A stretch of 64,000 nt of DNA from Cliona cf. orientalis (Eukaryota; Porifera; Demospongiae; Clionaida; Clionaidae): NCBI GenBank assembly GCA_963930775.1, contig OZ005702.1:868001-932000 (forward strand), in the 5' to 3' direction. Under the pieces are notes generated by a model. That model made no database searches, was not told the DNA's origin, and was given only the letters and a program-made list of their open reading frames with translations. Below, piece after piece: positions 56,301 to 64,000 of the stretch (position 1 is the first letter of the stretch; every line of letters starts with the position of its first letter). A program made the translations under genes and the position numbers.

Positions 56301-59300
56301 GGCGGGCTCAACTTGAGGTAAGTTGACGTAGTTGGTCAGTGTTATCGGCTGATCATTTGAATTCTCTTCTGCTAGCGCTGCCACTGGATTTGGTGGTCGG
56401 TCTCCAATGGTATAGTAGAGATGTTCCCTTAGTAGCCGCTCTTTCCTGATCTGACGTTTTCTGCACAGGACCACTGCCAAGACTAGTCCTAGTCCTACCA
56501 GCAGTGTTCCTGATATGATGCCTACAACACTCCCTATCCATGTGGAATCCAGTCCACTTTCAAATAGTGTTGAATTAGTCACCAGCGGGGTTGGGGTAGA
56601 GCTTATCGTAACAAAACTTGTGAGAGTTTCTGCAAGAATAACATTATTGGTATCATTAAACTATGCTATTGGCTACTGTTTAGCCTTCTAGGCAGAAAAG
56701 CATATTAATCTTGTTTTGGCAGTATCATAGCAGCTTAGCTGTGGACTAAGCCTTTATTCTATTTGTTATTGCACTTACCGTTGCATTCTCCTTGAGGAGC
56801 TACATTCAACAAAGCAGTGGTGATAAAGATGGCGGTATTGAGTTTCATCTTGACACTCCACTCAAACACTTACTAAATCATGACTGTGTCCTTCGTCAAA
56901 CTGCAAGCCCCTCTGTATCCCACAGAGAGTATGGAGTCATAAACACCCATCTCTTTTCTAAAATAGCACTGTTTTCTATTTTTACTTTCTGTGTTTGGAA
57001 AATGACGCTGTATATTATAATATAAATACAGCGGTGCATAATACAGGAGTATATTATAATAATATTGAAAATTGATGGTACGTTATCCTCTGTGTACTTT
57101 AGGTATCCATATTACGCATTATCTGTGATTCATTTGGATATCAAAACTCTGACTTGGCTGCGATATTCGGTGTGGATACCAATATACCCCCTTGGATTCA
57201 CCTGTGAAGGTATATATAGCTGATAGTAATAATTATTGATTATGCATGTTGAAAGGGTAAGTGATCTTTTTGCTATAATATTTGTTTGATGTGATTGTAG
57301 GCTTTTCAGAGCATTTGGGATGGATTTATAATAATAATAATCTTATTATACCATTATGGAGCATGTTGATGTAAATAGATATCTATAGCTGTTCAGAGGA
57401 GACAAACACACCCGAGTATTGTTTGTGTCAACATGCATAGAGCCATTTTCAAAACTGAAAATCTTTAGTGCTAATTAGCAGCTTAATGCCCAATAAAAAT
57501 TAATAGTTGAGTGATTGTTGATAACAATATTTCACCTTCATTGGTGAAAGGGTACTGTGATTAAAGGTGATGGATATTTTTTGGACACTTTGTAACAGTA
57601 AGGTTTACTATGACATTATTTCTCTCAAATGTAACAGCTATCGTGATATGGCTGTCTCTTACACACTTTGACAACTCTGATGACCTCTCCCTCCCACTCC
57701 CCAACCCTCTCAACATCTCCTTCCATCCTTCCATCATCCTGAGAGTTGGACTCTTTGTGGTCCCTTTCTGTAAGTACGTTACCGTATTGCGCATGCGTAA
57801 TGTAGCCAGCGGAAAACCACGCCCACCTTCGTAGCGCAAGCGCAAGGGCGGACGCATGCGCAGAATTATTTCACACCTTTTCGAAGTTGACACTTCATCG
57901 TGGAAACAGTTTCTGAGTGATTGTTCATTTATCCCTTTTTGAAGCAGAGGAGCCATGCAGCAGGCAAAACGCCCAAGATTGGACTTAAGCGAGAGTGAAA
58001 ACGAGCAGCCAGACTGTGGCCTGGTCGAATCATCCAGTAGTGTTGAATCCTTGGCGGAGAGCGAAGAATCTCAACTCGATCCCGAACTAGAGGCCGACAT
58101 GGAGCAGTACAGAAAACCAGACGCCTCCTACATCGAACTGATCGCCAAGGCTATTCTGGATTCTCCCGAGCAGAAATTGAGGCTGCACGATCTCTACGAC
58201 GCGCTGGAGAAGAAGCATCCCTACTTCCAGGTGGCGGATGCGGGCTGGAAAAACAGCGTGCGGCATAACCTCTCTCTGCACGAGTGCTTCTGCAAGTCGG
58301 AGAGGTGTGGAAATGGGAAAGGCCACTACTGGAGCATTCATCCCATCCACTTGCAGGATTTTCAGGCGGGAGATTTTCGCAGGAGAACTGTCCAATCGAG
58401 AGCTCGCCAGCTGCACCAGCAACAGCAACAGATCCAAGTCCAGCATCACAAAGAAGCAGGAGTAAGGGGAGGAATCTTGCCATCATCCCCAATCCCACTA
58501 ACTTCACCCCCGTCTACCCTTCTATCACCTCTTGGGGGACAGACGTCACACTTTCATTTCCCTACTCCCTCCGCTCAGTTCGGCAGCCCCCCTGTCATAC
58601 CGTCGCCAATCCCAATCTCGCCAATGCTTCCCACATCCCCCTCCGCACTGATGTACAATCCTGCCATCGGTGGTTTTTACTACACGGCATTTCCATTCCC
58701 CTTCATGTGTGGCCCGGCCCCGGCTTCTAATCAATCTCAGGGCTACAACCCTCCAGCTTTCGGCTCCTCTGGCTCAAGCCTCCTAGCTGGCAGCGTACCA
58801 CCACCCCCACCTCCACCCTCTTTACCATCAAGCAACAGCTGCAGCAGCACCACCATGCCTCAGCCGTTCTCGACTAACCTTGATGTCCCTCCTACAACAG
58901 GGTCTTCTCTACCAGGAGCAGCGCTAGCACCACAATCCACTGCCATTACAAGTGGTACTACCGGTCCCCCAGTCCTTCCCCCCGTGTGCTGCATCAATGC
59001 TGGACCCCCTCCTTCTTCGCTTGGAAGTGCAGCTGCTTCAAGCCACGGTGGCAGTTTTAGCACTACTTCCACGCTAACTGCTGGGATCAGGTCTCACATT
59101 CTGCAGGAGAATCTCAAGCAGTCACCTTTTTCTATCGACAATATCCTAGCCTCTCGACGAAATTAACTTGACTTCAAGTTGGACATTCATTCTATTTACA
59201 CAATGTACCTTGTAGATAACTTTCATTTTTAAATCTTAATTTTTTTTTGGTTTTCATACTTTTTTCCTTACAATTTTTAGTTTCATACTTTTATCTATGA

Positions 59301-59478
59301 TATGTTCGTACTTTTTACACCACGTACGGTTTTGCATGAATTCTTTCAGTTTTGCAACTAATTTATCACAATTTGTCCTCTCCCTCACACTTGCTTTCAA
59401 TTTGCAGTTGCTTACAATCTGATCTCACACATGTTCGCGCAGAGAAAGAAGAGGCTTGCTAAACTTAAGGCTGCCTAA
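52232..59478 (+). CDS. HACD3: Very-long-chain 3-hydroxyacyl-CoA dehydratase 3 (HACD3/PTPLAD1)
   Basis: ER membrane enzyme of fatty-acid elongation (third step, dehydration). Twelve exons: 52232-52324, 52407-52449, 52503-52576, 52642-52699, 52926-53086, 53160-53238, 53375-53482, 53669-53796, 53915-54027, 57103-57209, 57638-57769, 59408-59478; total 1167 nt, 388 residues (human 362), every phase compatible. The N-terminal CS/p23-like domain starts TPSVLWAQRKHLVLMRVQV; an acidic coiled stretch follows, then the PTPLA membrane domain. The catalytic pair is Y314 and E321 in IYPLGFTCE, encoded by exon 10. The C-terminus AQRKKRLAKLKAA is the basic ER-type tail. Two other genes lie inside its introns: a membrane protein (antisense, intron 9) and FoxQ2 (sense, intron 11). 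A (TC)n run forms the polypyrimidine tract before exon 7. AATAAA occurs at 59604. Confidence 0.9.
53279..53364. repeat. (TC)n microsatellite at a splice acceptor of HACD3
   Basis: About 43 TC units ending 7 bp before the GAAG acceptor of exon 7, so the repeat serves as the polypyrimidine tract. Confidence 0.95.
54477..56848 (-). CDS. Single-pass membrane protein with repeated YTAVQK tail motifs (paralogue B)
   Basis: No known family. Two exons (56779-56848, 54477-56629) give 740 residues. Exon 1 encodes a signal peptide (MKLNTAIFITTALLNVAPQG). A short Thr/Ser ectodomain precedes the membrane segment (about 54-78, WIGSVVGIISGTLLVGLGLV) and basic RKRQIRKERLLREHLYYTI. The long cytoplasmic tail holds DLYGYEDLDKVKP and DVAGYEDLDAMKP, then at least six (S/A)(M/F)YTxVQKxPK units and PPPLPPK or IPPIPPR segments. 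Three of the units form a 90-bp tandem repeat. The layout is that of a receptor or adaptor with several SH2- and SH3-type docking sites; this is inference. It is a paralogue of the protein at 42193-43794 and lies antisense inside HACD3 intron 9. Confidence 0.78.
54673..54942. repeat. Three tandem 90-bp coding repeats
   Basis: Copies of ATACATGGAGGCGATTGTTG recur at exactly 90-bp steps (about 54699, 54789, 54879). They encode the units around IASMYTAVQKRPK in membrane protein B. The first two are nearly identical; the third is more diverged. Confidence 0.9.
57788..57862. promoter_or_regulatory. NRF-1-like half palindromes upstream of FoxQ2
   Basis: TGCGCATGCGTA (57788-57799) and ACGCATGCGCA (57852-57862) lie 90-170 bp before the FoxQ2 ATG and just after HACD3 exon 11. 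Function is inferred only from motif resemblance. Confidence 0.35.
57955..59166 (+). CDS. FoxQ2: FoxQ2 forkhead transcription factor
   Basis: Forkhead regulator, expressed at the anterior or aboral pole of many invertebrate larvae. It is a single exon of 403 residues. The acidic N-terminus is followed by the forkhead domain (about 54-144): KPDASYIELIAKAILDSPEQ, KHPYF, GWKNSVRHNLSLHECFCK and NGKGHYWSIHPIHLQDFQAG then DFRRR. The motif GKGHYWxIHPxxxxDFxxGDFRRR is diagnostic of FoxQ2 rather than FoxA, FoxL or FoxQ1. The middle is Pro/Ser/Gln rich. The C-terminus contains FSIDNILA, an EH1-type Groucho-binding motif also typical of FoxQ2. KPDASYI replaces the usual KPPYSYI. The ATG at 57955 is in good context (AGCCATGC). 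It is embedded in the same orientation in the last intron of HACD3, so transcription through it is expected. Confidence 0.93.
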   Translation: MQQAKRPRLDLSESENEQPDCGLVESSSSVESLAESEESQLDPELEADMEQYRKPDASYIELIAKAILDSPEQKLRLHDLYDALEKKHPYFQVADAGWKNSVRHNLSLHECFCKSERCGNGKGHYWSIHPIHLQDFQAGDFRRRTVQSRARQLHQQQQQIQVQHHKEAGVRGGILPSSPIPLTSPPSTLLSPLGGQTSHFHFPTPSAQFGSPPVIPSPIPISPMLPTSPSALMYNPAIGGFYYTAFPFPFMCGPAPASNQSQGYNPPAFGSSGSSLLAGSVPPPPPPPSLPSSNSCSSTTMPQPFSTNLDVPPTTGSSLPGAALAPQSTAITSGTTGPPVLPPVCCINAGPPPSSLGSAAASSHGGSFSTTSTLTAGIRSHILQENLKQSPFSIDNILASRRN

Positions 59479-59753
59479 AGTGTGCATGCATGCCAGGTAG
59501 AATTATTATAATGAATCGAAGAAGGCTATAAAATTAATACTATGATTATGTTACAATGCCATTGTATTAATATTATGTTATAGAATCTGATATATATTAT
59601 TATAATAAAAATTCAGTTATTAAGAGTAGTCAATTTTGCAATTGTGTCTTCCTCATTCCTACGGCTTATCTATGAATCCTGAAGTTCTGCATGTTATTGA
59701 TTAATAAAATTGTAAAATAATATGAAATGCAAAATCATTAATATGTATTATAG

Positions 59754-64000
<4,247 letters not shown>

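Noticed and set aside
54028-57102. HACD3 as a truncated pseudogene ending at exon 9
   Set aside because: The missing catalytic and C-terminal exons were found at 57103, 57638 and 59408 with matching phases.

Overview
The window is animal nuclear DNA. Nearly every gene is split by many short GT-AG introns, the proteins are metazoan orthologues (PINCH, MEF2, FoxQ2, PIG-O, NCKX, CHPF-like, HACD3), and the spaces are AT-rich with many short terminal-inverted-repeat (foldback) elements. My best inference is an early-branching marine animal, most likely a demosponge: gene spacing is compact, there are lineage-specific membrane proteins with tyrosine-motif tails, and the forkhead gene is an intronless FoxQ2. 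The species cannot be fixed from the sequence alone. Exon models were built by hand by requiring conserved protein sequence, GT-AG borders and compatible phases across each splice.

Layout. 1-2155 (-): 5' half of a beta-mannosidase gene, with a tRNA-Gln(CTG) on the opposite strand in one intron. 2455-5405 (-): PINCH/LIMS, five LIM domains, 12 exons. 6672-10158 (+): K-dependent Na/Ca exchanger. 11039-12686 (-): ADP-ribosylglycohydrolase, head-to-head with 12870-15313 (+), a chondroitin-synthase/CHPF-like protein whose two DxD sites are degraded. 15688-17187 (-): intronless sulfatase. 17334-20784 (-): WD40 protein with duplicated Cys/His modules like the GCN5/PCAF N-terminus. 22036-27084 (+): MEF2. 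27733-28096 (-): homologue of human C18orf32 in which an in-frame TGA replaces the first Cys of an N-terminal CxxC; a SECIS-like hairpin lies in its 3' UTR. 28257-29075 (-): CCDC124, head-to-head with neugrin (29159-29733, +). 29904-38743 (-): PIG-O, with a 5-kb repeat-filled first intron, head-to-head with RSL24D1/RLP24 (38872-42052, +), whose second intron holds three inverted-repeat elements nested in one another. 42193-43794 (-) and 54477-56848 (-): two paralogous single-pass membrane proteins with repeated YTAVQK and PPxPP motifs. 44290-45557, 48561-50479 and 50651-51997 (all -): three phytanoyl-CoA-dioxygenase-like paralogues with identical exon structure, interrupted by a probable GPI-anchored Cys-rich protein gene (45715-46740, +). 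52232-59478 (+): HACD3, which encloses one of the membrane-protein genes (antisense) and an intronless FoxQ2 (sense, 57955-59166) in its introns. 59754-64000 (-): a secreted, many-exon protein of unrecognised family, running off the window.

Connections. Several neighbouring genes are divergent with 80-240 bp between start codons, suggesting shared promoters; perfect NRF-1-type palindromes occur in two intergenic regions. Housekeeping ER/Golgi and ribosome functions (PIG-O, HACD3, CHPF-like, RLP24, CCDC124) are interleaved with lineage-specific surface proteins. The two observations I rate most highly are the candidate selenoprotein form of the C18orf32 family and the double-nested HACD3 locus.
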